Shown one piece after another: positions 50,792 to 62,094 of a DNA stretch of 64,000 bases (position 1 is the stretch's first letter; each line of letters opens with the position of its first letter). The DNA comes from Augochlora pura (Eukaryota; Arthropoda; Insecta; Hymenoptera; Halictidae). Position numbers and translations under genes: made by a program. The notes below the pieces were generated by a model. That model was given only the letters and a program-made list of their open reading frames with translations. It searched no databases and was not told where the DNA came from. Location: the NCBI RefSeq assembly GCF_028453695.1, contig NC_135775.1, positions 1-64,000 on the forward strand, in the 5' to 3' direction.

Positions 50792-51081
50792 TACAGAGAG
50801 TGTCCCAAAAATGTCTAACAATTCGGAAATGGGAAATACCTGAGATTATTTCAAGCAACTTTCTCCTTTGTGTATCGCTCGTTGGTTCGGCGACCCGGCG
50901 TCAACGGAGTTCGTTTCTCATTGGTCGAATGTTTTTTCGTTAATAACTCGTTAACGATGCTTCGGAGAATATTTTTCGTTTTTTTTCTTCTTTTTTTTTC
51001 TAAAGAAAAAGTTGTCCGAAATGGCCTCAGGTATTATATCCCCCACTTCCGGATAGATGGACATTTATGGAACACCCTGTA
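50792..51081. mobile_element. MITE-like element with about 75-base inverted ends
   Basis: The left end tacagagagtgtcccaaaaa and the reverse complement of the right end, tacagggtgttccataaatg, align and stay similar inward through an aatacctgag block to caactttt. The 290-base body has no coding capacity. The end sequence (tacctgagg.cattt core) matches the ends of the larger element at 60517-61376, so both belong to one family. Confidence 0.7.
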
Positions 51082-51781
51082 TCGTATACACGTTCAACGC
51101 TATTCTTTTTTACAGAGAAATTTAAGGCTTGCTTTAGACAAATTTGGATAATTTGATTTCTTTAGACGCATGCGAAACATGTGAAACTTCTACGAAGCTC
51201 ATGCTACCGTTTCAGACACGTAAAAAACATCTTGTCAACGATTGTTACGTTCTTCGTGAGAAAATTCTTCGCAGCTTTGTACGATTATTTTGAATCGAGC
51301 TGTTGTTCGATCGAAACAAGTATTTTTAAGTTGAATCGCATACGCGCATATCGGGTGCCATAGAATAATTCTCTTTCATGATAACAGACGTTTGGACATA
51401 AAGATACGTATTTGTTTTATCCCCCTTTTTTTTTTTTTGTAAACGGGGTCTATCTATCGTATCTATTTTTCACGCGTACGAACGTCACGAAATCCTGACT
51501 CGACGCGATAATTACTACGAAAATAAACTATTGATTTTTCTTTTCAATAGAACGAAAAAAAATCTGTCACGCGTAGTAAAACTTGTTGAATTCGATAAAT
51601 TTGAGTCGGGATTACGTGCGCGAACATTCGGCTAGATCGGTTCTTTGAATACTTTAGAATTACTGATACTTGTACTGTTCGGTTAGCAGATTTACAATAA
51701 AGTTGTGAATTTTATTATACACGCGTATAACATTTGATTGTCACGGTTGATCCGTTTACTCTTTTTTCTTATCCTATTTTT

Positions 51782-51821
51782 CTGTTTCGCTGTTTCGCTG
51801 TTTCGCTGTTTCGCTGTTTTT
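51782..51821. repeat. (CTGTTTCG)n short tandem repeat
   Basis: About five 8-base units in tandem, the last diverging to ctgttttt. Seen directly. Confidence 0.85.
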
Positions 51822-54207
51822 CCGTTTAGCACGAGTTTTCAAAAATGGTGAATAAGAGAGCGGTAGAGACGACGCGAGTCCAAAAGAGAGTAGACGAAAA
51901 TATCAGATACGATGTACTGCATAATGTTAAAAGATAGAAACGGGGAGGGTGAAACTCGCATCCGAGGACAGAAAACGATCGTGTCTCGTCGTATCGGGTA
52001 GTTTCGTATCATACCGCAATGTATCGTGAAACGCGACGAAGGATAGATACAAGGTGGCACCTAAAACGAGAAACGTTGCGTCAAGCAGATGACCCGGTCA
52101 GTACAAGACCGAGAGTCGGGCGTTAGCGATATTCGATCGCGAGTTACGAACAAGGTGGGCGATACAGCATACGACTGACAACACCGTTCACTCAATTCGG
52201 TACGTTGACAGTGATAGCGACAGTGACAGTGACCGCGACAGTGTATCATCGGTAATAGTAACGATCGCAAACCTCGCACGCACACGCACCAAATAATTTG
52301 CGGCGCGCAATCTACTAACCGTTTTCAGCGTTTACGCGCGCTTCAGACGATTGTACGATTACGCGTTAGAGGATTAGTCGATTGGACGAGTTCAACGACG
52401 GTTCGAAAGTTCCGCGTGGTCGAGAGCGCGATACGACCAAACGATTTACCGAGAATTCTACGCTTCGTGTACTCTACACTTTCGCAAACTGTTTGGAATT
52501 TTCTTGAAAATTTCAAGAGGAATTTGTCGTTGGAAAGAGATTGATCGGAATCAGACAGACGGCGGGCGGAACAGTCGGATTTCCGCAACGTTTGCGTTTG
52601 CTTGCTTCGCAACGGCGTCGCGACGGCGAAGAAACTGCAGTGGGCGCAATTATGCCGTAGCCCTGTTAATCAGCGTGCATCAAAATTAGCCCAGTTATAG
52701 TACAACGACCGTTCTCTGGCAGCAGCATTTCTACGAAACAAACAACGTACGTAGACATGTATATCGTATAGGCGTGGTGTACCGATCACGAAAATCGAAG
52801 GTGTATGCGCTCGCGAAAGAGTCACTTTTCAACGGTGTTTTAATCACCGAAACCTGTCGTTTCAAGAATCGACGTTTGATAATCTCTATCCACAAATGCG
52901 AGACACTGCGGTCATAGGCCATGGAGCATGGTCGGTTTCCTTATTTGCGAACCGAGGAGTCGGATTGAGTCGCGAGTAGATGCTTCGAAAACAAGAATCG
53001 GATCCTGAAACGAAACCTGAACAATTTCGAGACCAAGAGTCTCGGGATTCAGACTCTCCCGGGTGATCCGCCGATGCAACACAACCGAATACTCTCTGTC
53101 GTGTCTATACAGTAGACGTAAAACAAGTTGTACTCGCGACAGGTTTTTGAAGTCCTGTATTCGAAATCCTGTATCTGAGCTTGTTTGACTCTTATGGTAT
53201 TTGGGCCGACACGCGACAGTCCCAGCACCATCGATTTTGAAGCTCTATTTGTTTTACACGTTGCATCGTTGTTTTCAAGGAAGCATTGTCCTCGAAAAGC
53301 GTCCTAACCCGCGATACAACCTGTTCGATTGGTACTATACCATCTGGTTGTTATACGCTACGATGCGACCCGTATCGGTCTGTGGCAAGCCTTGCACAGC
53401 GTTGTCATCTTCTTTTTATGTTTTATTTGATGCCTTCCTAATACCTATGAAATACCTATGAAAAAACATATTGTATAGTATAGGAAAGAAAGACAAAATC
53501 CGGAAGACGTCGAAAAAGACTAAACGTTAGATTTCTGAATCGTTTTCATAGCAAGACTACCGTAACGGTTCTGACAAAAGACGCACGCAAATCGTATACT
53601 TGATTGGGATTCGAAATTCGATCGATCAAACGCGTGCCTTGCACGGTTTTCATTACAATGCGCGCTTTGGCGTCGATCGAGTCAAGAATACCAGCAGGAC
53701 GTACACGTACGCGTGTGCATACATACGTAAGTTGTATTTGGTTGAGAAAATTTGTATTCCATGCGATGCTGATCGAATGACCTACCTCCTTGTACGAGCG
53801 ACCCACCTAAAATTATTTGATAGCGTGACTCATGACAAGAATACAGCTTAGATTTTTAGTGTAATGAAAAAACCATGCTAAATTTCCAAAAGGAAACCTT
53901 CCTAAACGCGATAACTTTTTTCACACTCCGCGAAGAGCTTTTTTTACATCTCATTTTGTTCCAAATAATAACAAAATTAAAGAAAAAAAGGAAAAATAAA
54001 AGATGAAAGGATTTCAGTTATTATGCTGTTTCTCCGTCATCTAAAAATATTCGGGTAATGAAATTTAACGCAGTTTTCCAAAAGAAAATCCCTGCCTACA
54101 TACGGTGATCATTTTAAAATGAAAAAGTTACAGCTACGGTGTAGGATCGCGTAGGCTATCACGCCCTGTGCGTCGTCGCTCGTATCGTCTTCGTTTGAGT
54201 AACGAAC

Positions 54208-54240
54208 GCCACCGCCACCGCCACCGCCACCGCCACTGCC
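54208..54240. repeat. (CCGCCA)n-type repeat
   Basis: Pure gccacc units over 33 bases, ending in actgcc. It is not inside any supported exon. Confidence 0.85.
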
Positions 54241-54534
54241 ATCGTCGTACGAACGCATCGCACGTTGATGCCTAACGGATGCGTAGTTGATTTTCAATCC
54301 TCTAGGGAGCCACGATTAACCCGCTTTCATTTTGTCCCGTATTTCCTACATACGTGCCAGCGAGACACTGTTGCTCCTTCAAATTTTCAATTTAACTATC
54401 AAACAGATTCTCTGCAACATCTTTCATTGAGCCGCCTTCCTCGACGTCAACGACGACAACGATAGGAACAGCAACGTCAACGGTTGTAACAAATCAGAGA
54501 GATTACGCGTTTATCCGCCGGAAACAGTGGAAAT

Positions 54535-55693
54535 ATGCAAAAGAAGAAGAGCATGGCTGCGTTGCTCGGATTGATTCTGCTCCTGAAAACGTCGGATGTC
54601 GAAAGCGGCCTCGACGGAGAGGAATCTTATTCGAGATTCTCTCATCATCGACAGAAAAGATTCTTTTGGATAACCAACGACGGTCGAATCGCTTTACCGC
54701 CCGGCACTATCATGACCATAACGCCAACATTGGCTCTGCCATTTGTTCGATATCCGCCTCATGGTTTTCTCAGTAATATGACCATTAGTCTTCCTTTTAC
54801 AAGTGAGTGTGAAAATCGAAAATCTCTTTGCACGCAGCGTTGTTTTCGTTGCTTTCATTTGACAGACGATTACTAATTACTACAATGTTTCGAACACAGT
54901 CGATTTCGACAAGCTTGGTTTGACCGACAACGAAAACCCTTACGGCGTTTTATCGTCTGCGTTCGACGGTACAGTAAGGAGTGATCAGGATTCAACCACG
55001 GCAGATTTCATAGCGTCGTTCGTAAAGCGTGGACTCGGCAAAAGAGAGGCGGCGAGACAAGATTTACCGAAAAATGCGTTCTACGGAGGCGAGAGAGCTC
55101 TACTGTACAGCACTGCCGAGGATATGATCGAAAATTTTGGCCTGAACGGAAAGGCGTGTCTACTGAGAGCGATTTGCGAGATCCAAGGACATCCCTTGAA
55201 CAATTTTGGATTGATCGGAGAAATGTTAAAGCTCTTTTTCACGTAAGTTTCGAAGCTTCGCTCGAGTATCACATCCAAAATGATGGATTTCGTTAAACGT
55301 CCACTTTCAGTGCCAGCAAATCACCATTCGCGAACCTTTTAGCAGATTATGTGGAAGCTGAAAACAGAGGAAAGTTTCATGGCGAATGTTGGCCTTATTT
55401 TAAAGATTGCCCAAAATCGTTGTTCCGTTCGTCGGAGAACAGATACACGTAAGTAGTGATGTATCGTGATACGGAAAACTCGAATGAAATTCGACTAGAC
55501 GAAACTGGGTGTAAATCATCGAAATTATCTTTCTTGCAGGAAAGAGGCATTTCATGAAAATTCCAACACCGTCGAAACTATCGAAACCATGGAGAGAGAC
55601 AAGGAACGATATTCTCCGTCTGTAGATTCGACGAGACAATCGCGCGAAAAAATTCAATTATTTACGAAGCGCCCATTGCATCCGTCCATGTAA
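54535..55693 (+). CDS. Secreted DM4/DM12-family protein
   Basis: Insect-specific family of unknown function. Four exons (54535-54802, 54900-55242, 55311-55448, 55540-55693) join to 300 residues in phase. A basic start and hydrophobic stretch (SMAALLGLILLLK) indicate a signal peptide; an internal Met at position 7 is an alternative start. HHRQKRFFWIT at about 38-48 contains a dibasic RQKR processing site, common near the N-terminus of this family. The hallmark region is CLLRAICEIQGHPLNNFGL followed by IGEMLKLFF, then after an intron a second cysteine pair (GECWPYFKDCPKS). The last about 50 residues, mostly from the fourth exon, are polar and unconserved. No domain suggests an enzyme. It stands alone between long non-coding stretches. 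Confidence 0.88.
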
Positions 55694-57422
55694 TTCTATC
55701 GCGACTCGAGTTGAACGAATCTCCTACCGCTTTCATAGGGGTAGGAGTACACTTTGAACGATATTCAAAGTGTATATCCAACTTGCAGAAAACTTAAAAC
55801 CCTACGTATAGGATGTATGAATGTAGCGAGAGACAGTATGTACGCATGTTGTATGTTTCTATGTGTGTCACATTCTAAAATATCTTTAATATTCCCTGTT
55901 TATTCGAGTAGTAGTCGACGTCAAATGCGAATAAGTACCTTATTGGGACTTCCATCTACCCGTAACAACTACGTACGTAATCCTCGATTTATCCATCCAT
56001 CTGTCCGTCTATCTCTCTTTACAGCCATATTATTTTTTAGTACCAATTCATTTTACACGATATCATATTAAGAACAAGTATCGTTTACAAACCGTCCGAT
56101 CGAAATGTATTATATTTATGTATGTTCAAAAAACAAAATACTTACATTAATTGATCAGCAAAGATACAGTTGTTACCGCTTCGTTCGTTACTGTTCTTTG
56201 TTCTATTTAAAAATGTGTTCATACATATTCAGTGCTTCATGAATTATTTTCGATACACATACAAGAGTTAGCTAGATCTATAAAATGCATTTTCTACATT
56301 TTCGTTATGAGCACGGATCAAAAAATTTAGAAACGATAGTTCTTTCATGACTTTCTTTTGTCATTTCAAGTAACAGCAAAATCAACAAAAAATATGCATT
56401 TTAGTCATTACACTAATCCCTCTAATATTTAAAAAAAAAAAGTTCAAGTCGTTTGGTCGAGTTTTAGAAGGTTTAGAAAAGTTTTAGAAAAATTATCGCG
56501 TTTTAAGAGGTATTTCTTAACTTTTGTTCGCAAGTTATATGTAGCTGTACATCTATCTCTATATCTCCCTACCAGTTCGACAGATTTCATATTAACCCTC
56601 GGCTTTCGACCATCATCAAACTGATAACGAAGACGATAAAAAAGACACAACTCGAACCAAGACACCTCTATTTCTTTATCGTTGTCGACATCAAAATAAT
56701 ATAGATTTTCCTATATTTTCTATTTATGTCTTTTTTTTATACTTTCTTTTATATTTATATGTATTGTATAGTTACACGTAATATGGACGGAGCAGGTATG
56801 TATATACCGTAAATACCGGCAAAGGAGAAGTGAGATTGTCATCGTAAGAGAGGATTAAAAACACTTTGGACATACGTGTATGTGTATTCGGTTTGACTTA
56901 GATACGGATTCGCTCGAAACGCGCACATAGCTCAGGTGCACGTACGTGCGTACGTAGTCTCCCTTGTCGCGAATCGCATACCCCTTTCGTGATAACGCTC
57001 CAGCCATATTGGTTCATATGTTGATCACGTGGTCCATGTCAGTCCATGCGTTCATGCGTCTATGCGATCCAGGTGTAAGATCTAAACTATCTACAATACG
57101 AGTTACATAATTCCGAGTCCTTACCTAGAGCATAAGTTTATCTCAATGACCTCAAATCCGTGAATTGACGAATCGTGGTCCAAGCAAAAGCAGGTCCAAG
57201 CGTAATTAAAAAGAGAGAAAAGTTTCATTCCAGCATTCCAGTTATTCATTCTGTAACTATCGAAATAGAGGTGGAATAATGTTCTTATCGTTAAACAAAC
57301 TTTAAAGAATTAAAAATAAATATCCACTTCGTACGACTGCCTTGAGGGTAGTGCGACGAAATAAAAATTATAAATGCGCAGATAATGACAAGTGTAATAG
57401 TTCGAAACGAGGAATAAGAGAA
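55694..57422. other. 1.7-kb non-coding spacer
   Basis: Holds the DM4/DM12 3' UTR and the mRpL17 promoter. Strongly AT-rich in 56,000-56,800. I see no gene, RNA or large repeat. Confidence 0.6.
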
Positions 57423-58110
57423 ATGAATCAGGCAAACGTGGAGAAACTTGTTTCCAGATTAAGATACAATGTTGGATCAAAACCACGAAGATTACGGAAT
57501 CCAGATGGTCCTGAGGGACGACTGCGAAAGATTCAGAAAACTTTAACAGGTTTAGTTAAATACGAAAGAATCGAATTGAATTACACGAGGGCAGACGAGA
57601 CAAGAGGTTATGTGGAACGAGTACGTATCCTATGGAAGATTTGTTTATTAACCTTTATGAAAAGCTGTGTTATCGTATTATCTTTTTACAGTTAATATCG
57701 GAAGCATTGCGTCATGGACCAGAACACAAAGAAACAATGGAACTGGCAAACTTTTGGGTATTAGAGAAACAACTTGTCCATAAACTTTTCAAGGTACTTG
57801 TACCCAGATTTCAGGATTATACAGTTTCCTATACGAAGCTTCACAAAGCGCCAACCATTTATACTGGAAACAATCCTTCGTATAAACGAGCTGTTTTGGA
57901 ATTAAGAGGTATACTTTTCAAACTAATCGTACGATCTTCTATTTGGTACATTATTAATCCAGACAACTAATTTTAGGAAACGTGTATCCTAGTATCGAAC
58001 AATATAATCCGAATCAATCTCTCTTACTTCATAATATGTTACTTGATGCAGCAAGGAAAGAATTTCGGATGGATAAATATAAAGAAATAGCAGCTAATAT
58101 GAATGAATAA
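57423..58110 (+). CDS. mRpL17: Mitochondrial ribosomal protein L17 (bL17m)
   Basis: Component of the mitochondrial large ribosomal subunit near the exit tunnel. Three exons (57423-57620, 57692-57908, 57977-58110) join to 182 residues; human MRPL17 is 175. The start MNQANVEKLVSRLRYNVG is basic and hydroxyl-poor but positioned as in other animal L17m proteins, where the targeting information overlaps the mature N-terminus. The L17 core is clear: RLRKIQKTLTGLVKYERIEL, RADETRGYVERLI, HKLFKVLVPRFQDYTVSYTK and then AVLELRGNVYPS. The tail NQSLLLHNMLLDAARKEFR matches the animal-specific extension. An upstream in-frame CTG-region adds residues without conservation, so the ATG at 57423 was chosen. It converges on BCKDHA with only 100 bases between the stop codons. 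Confidence 0.93.
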
Positions 58111-58125
58111 GTTTTTTGTAACAGC

Positions 58126-58131
58126 TTTATT
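58126..58131 (-). terminator. Poly(A) signal of BCKDHA
   Basis: Minus-strand AATAAA lies 80 bases beyond the BCKDHA stop codon and only 16 bases from the mRpL17 stop codon on the other strand. The two mRNAs therefore probably overlap at their 3' ends. Confidence 0.55.
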
Positions 58132-58210
58132 ATCCCTATATGTAGAAAAAATATAAAAATTTTGTCACGATAATTATATTCTATTATATTGTTAGCATAA
58201 TTTCACTTTG

Positions 58211-60276
58211 CTAATCCGATTTAAAAGCATGCATCGGATATTCTTCTCGAAACTCAGCAACATGGTTCGCCATGGAATATAATTGCTTTCTAAAAGTAAA
58301 TGAGAACAGTGATTATTTGTAATATTTTTTTATAAACTTGTCACTTAATTGTATTTAAAAATTGCTGATGCAAAATATAATTTTAAATACAGTTATAAGC
58401 AAGATTCAAAAACATACTCAATATGTTCTGGCATTGTGTGGTATATATCTGTGAATAATTCTTTCCAACAAGGTTTCAGTTCTTTCTCTGCATCTGTAAA
58501 CGCGCGTAAAACAGACTCTTTTATGGCATGTTGTGATTGTTGTTCTCGTTTTTCGCACCACAAGTTCATCGATCCTAAATAGCTTTGAAATCTTGCAATT
58601 GGCAAATTGCACTTCCACCAAGTTATTTCATTGATCGAACGATACGCACTGCTATCATCAGAAGTACTGTGATGACCTATTCTAAAATATACGTAGACGA
58701 GCATACAGGTTATATCAAATATCAAAAAGTTTTTACAATAAGATCGAAGATAGTAAAAATTTATATACCGATATGTCATAGCTTCGATCAAAACAGGTTT
58801 TCCTTTCTCAACGCAGTATTGACGAGCAGCTTTCGTTGCACTGTACATAGCCAGAATGTCATTGCCGTCTACACGAATTGTACGTATTCCATAAGCTGGG
58901 CCTCTAGCAGCAATTCCGTCTCCTTTAAATTGTTCCAGCGCAGGTGTTGAAATGGCATAACCATTATTTCGACTTAACATATTCAAAGAAGCGTTAACTT
59001 ATGTAAGTTGTTCGAAACAGCGGCCGAAAAACGGAAGATGTCTCTTGATATTCAACGCAATATTTAATCGATCGGTTCATTTCCTATTACCCAAAAGTAC
59101 TCAATATCTGTTGATATATCAAGCAATAAAAACTATACCAGATGAAAATAATTGGACACTCCAAAGTTGCAGCAAAATTGAAGGCTGCATGAGCATCTCC
59201 TTCACTGGCTGCACCTTCGCCAAAATAACATGCTACGCAGTTTCTAGCTTTTGATTGTTTAAGCGCGTATGCTGTACCCACGGCTAAAAATCCACGTGTG
59301 TTAAACTTGTATCGCATTTTTACAGAGCATTCGTTAATTTTGCTACCTTGGGGTAATTGTGTTGTTAAAGGCGAAGAGATAGTGACAAAGTTCAGTTTTT
59401 TTGATCCATAATGAACAGGCATTTGCCTCCCCTTCGAAGTATCCTTGTGGTTACCATAACATTGATTCATAAAATCTGTAATAGAATAGCCACGCCACAG
59501 TAACACACCTATAAAATAAATAAACGATAAGTTGAATGCTTCCACAATTGTGCTTTCACATACTTTACTACATTATTATTAGCATTGTATTGTTGTTAGT
59601 AATTTAAAACTTTCTACCAGCTTCACGATATTGGGCATACACAGTATCTTCTAATGTAAGAGCTGCGGCAGAACCAATTTGAAGAGCTTCTTCACCAGTA
59701 TTGGTCATATAAAATGATATACGTCCTTGTCTTTGAGATTCATAAAGGATTTTATCCATTACCATCAAAGTGAGCATTTTATAATACATTTTAGTTAACA
59801 TATGCTCATTTAACTTACGGATGAAAGAAATATATTATTAAATGAGAGTGAAAAAAGAATATTGAGAATATTACATTCCATATATTATATACATGAAATA
59901 TTTGAACCTCGTATTTTTCAGGTGATTGTCCTTGTTTAGATGAGTTTAAAATCCTAAATATTGGTAAAGCATTATAACTTTCTTTGTCAAAAAATTGTAG
60001 TTTGTCTGTAAATTTGATTTGTATTCCCAGGAATTGTGGATCTGTTTCATCAGTAGTAATACCAGTAGTAGCAATAGTATTGATTCCAATTTTCGTATTT
60101 GCGCGATTCCATTGTGATTTTACCTAAATTAAGGGTGAAGAAAAGATCATTAAACTAAATATTATCAGTATATTTCATTTAATTTGTTCTATATGCATAG
60201 AATACTATGTACTTACTTGTAAAATATTTTGAAAAGATATTCTTCTTACAAGTCCTGGTAGAACTTTATAACACAT
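58211..60276 (-). CDS. BCKDHA: 2-oxoisovalerate dehydrogenase subunit alpha (BCKDH E1-alpha)
   Basis: Thiamine-diphosphate E1 subunit of the mitochondrial branched-chain keto-acid dehydrogenase; decarboxylates the keto acids of Leu, Ile and Val. Eight minus-strand exons (60276-60217, 60123-59908, 59813-59618, 59508-59347, 59283-59139, 58972-58769, 58681-58418, 58289-58211) join to 441 residues; human is 445. The basic start MCYKVLPGLVRRISFQN suits a presequence. RISFYMTNTGEEALQIGSAA and YREAGVLLWRGY precede GKGRQMPVHYG-like SKGRQMPVHYG. The ThDP motif runs from FGEGAASEGDAHAAFNFAA to CRNN (about 232-263). The regulatory loop RIGHHSTSDDSSAYRS (about 327-342) keeps both serines phosphorylated by BCKDH kinase in mammals. 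No catalytic residue is missing. Confidence 0.97.
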
Positions 60277-60516
60277 CGTATTAGAAAAAATTACTTTTAC
60301 AGTATTTCAATTTTTCTACTGTAAAATGTGTTACTCTGTTTTCTTTCTACTTTCGTTTCACAACGTTTACGTAATACCGTTTTGCATTTATACATACTAA
60401 GTACGTACGTGGAATGTCGTTATGTGACATAGAAATTTACGTATGTATTAACCCTTATCACTCCAAGAATTTTACGGAACGCTTGCTTAAGTTTAACATA
60501 TACATTTACACTAGCA

Positions 60517-61376
60517 TATACAGGGTGTATCAAAATTATTGTAACTCCGGGAAATGAGAGATTCCTGAGGTCATGTAGAGTAACTTTTTCCTTAGCGAAA
60601 ATGCAATTCGCGGCTTTGTTTACGAGTTATTAACAAAAAACAGTAGCCAATGAGAGATGGGCGCGCGAATTTCCAACGTGCTGCAATAAAGTCCAACCAG
60701 CGAGTTGAATTATACTTCGCTCCGGAGTGCGCCTCAAGGAAGGGAATATGCGCAGACTTTGAGTCGCGATCGAAATAATGAACAATTAGTGGATTTTCTG
60801 AATTTTTTATTAATTTGAAAAATCTCAGAATTATTATTAATAAGAAACTCATCCATTTAGTTTAAATCAACGTCGTGCTCGGAAGATAGTCCATTAACGT
60901 CGGACAACGTATTACAAACAGCACAGCTTAATTCGTATACGATAGTGACTAATAACACAAGGACGTCTTCGTACAAGCTACTCTAAGGTTCACTTTCACT
61001 GTACTATCATTAAACACTGATCATTAATAATGAGTTCAGTTTGCAATTAATAATGGAATCATTTCCTTTTACGAGACGACAGATCTCACGCGTATTAAGC
61101 TAGCAATAATTATTATCATTCATAATGGATTAAAGCCGGAGCGCAGCCCTCTCCTTCCGTCGCGCTTCGGAATGAGGTCGATTTCAGCCCGCTAGTTCGC
61201 GCGCATAGCAGCAGGTAGAGTGCTCGCCCGCTTGTCTGTCATTCGCCACTGATTTTTCATTAATAACACGTTAACAAAGCCGCGGATTGCATTTCGGCAA
61301 AGAAGAAGGTTACTTGAAATGGCCTCAGGAATCCCTCATTTCCCGAAGTATGTATAATTTTGGTATACCCTGTATA
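60517..61376. mobile_element. Non-autonomous DNA element with long inverted ends
   Basis: The left end tatacagggtgtatcaaaat and the reverse complement of the right end, tatacagggtataccaaaat, begin an inverted repeat. It can be followed inward for about 140 bases clearly and perhaps 250 bases more loosely (agattcctgaggtcat against ggattcctgaggccat; caattcgcggctttgtt against caatccgcggctttgtt). The ends abut TA. No transposase is encoded. The inner arms are notably CG-rich. The same end core is found in the smaller element at 50792-51081. Confidence 0.8.
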
Positions 61377-61385
61377 CTGTAATGG

Positions 61386-61800
61386 AGTCTACTCCTGCAC
61401 GGTTTTCTTACTCCCTAAGCTGGCGTGCACATCGTCACCATTTCATTGCGTATCCAATCCTATCTTAACAGTGAATCATCAGCCAATCAGAGCAAGGAAA
61501 ATTTCTATACAGACCCCTCGTTAGCGAATCAAACTGCCAACCCAACATACTGTGTTTCCATACACGCATCTGACGTAGTGTACACTGACGGATCCTACTC
61601 TTGCCTAATTTTCTTGCTCCTTAAGCTGGCACGCACTTCCCCACCATTTTACTGCGCTTTCAATACGCAATGGATCCTATCTTAGCAATGAATCGTTAGC
61701 CAATCAGACCAACAAAATGTTCTACTTCGTATCTCGGTAACTGACAAAGCTGCGGCCTAGAGTTACACAAAAGTAGGACCCATTACTGTAATTCACTTAC
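61386..61800. repeat. Tandem duplicate of CCAAT-bearing dispersed repeat
   Basis: Two about 205-base units, 61386-61590 and 61591-61800, share the order ctactc.tgc, ttcttgctcc.taagctggc, cc.accattt, aatcctatctta and agccaatcag. Related copies lie near 11.8 kb (opposite strand) and 30.3 kb. The unit contains an intact CCAAT motif. Confidence 0.65.
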
Positions 61801-62094
61801 TACTGCTTTCCTGGAAAAGATTCGATGCAAATATGTACATGTAGCGGTAAAAGTGGAAAGGGAAAGCAATAAGTTCGTGCAACTTCGCATTTCACGTACA
61901 TGTCGCGTATGTTATGTTTGGTCTATTGCATTTTGCGTTCAATGAAAATATCTTTAATTTTTTACAATAAATTCATACTTTAATCGAACAGGAAGATCAC
62001 AACTTTAAGCTTACCTACGCCATCTTCTAATAACAAATAAAATAAAACTAAAATAAAATAAAACACCTCTTAAAATTAAATATCCAAAGGAGAA

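Larger units (their letters stand above)
46464..54534. other. 8-kb gene-free stretch downstream of TGIF gene
   Basis: The left part is presumably the TGIF 3' UTR. No frame in the rest shows recognisable similarity. Contents are simple repeats and one inverted-repeat element, listed separately. The right end should hold the promoter of the DM4/DM12 gene. Confidence 0.5.
60277..62094. promoter_or_regulatory. Divergent spacer between BCKDHA and DNAJC17
   Basis: 1.8 kb between two outward-facing start codons, about two thirds filled with repeats: a long inverted-repeat element (60517-61376) and a tandem duplicate of the CCAAT repeat family (61386-61800). The promoters must lie in the remaining unique flanks or within the repeats themselves. 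Confidence 0.55.

Noticed and set aside
57342..57422. N-terminal extension of mRpL17 upstream of its ATG
   Set aside because: It starts at a non-ATG codon, is not conserved and adds residues (KCADNDKCNSSKRG) unlike any L17 protein.
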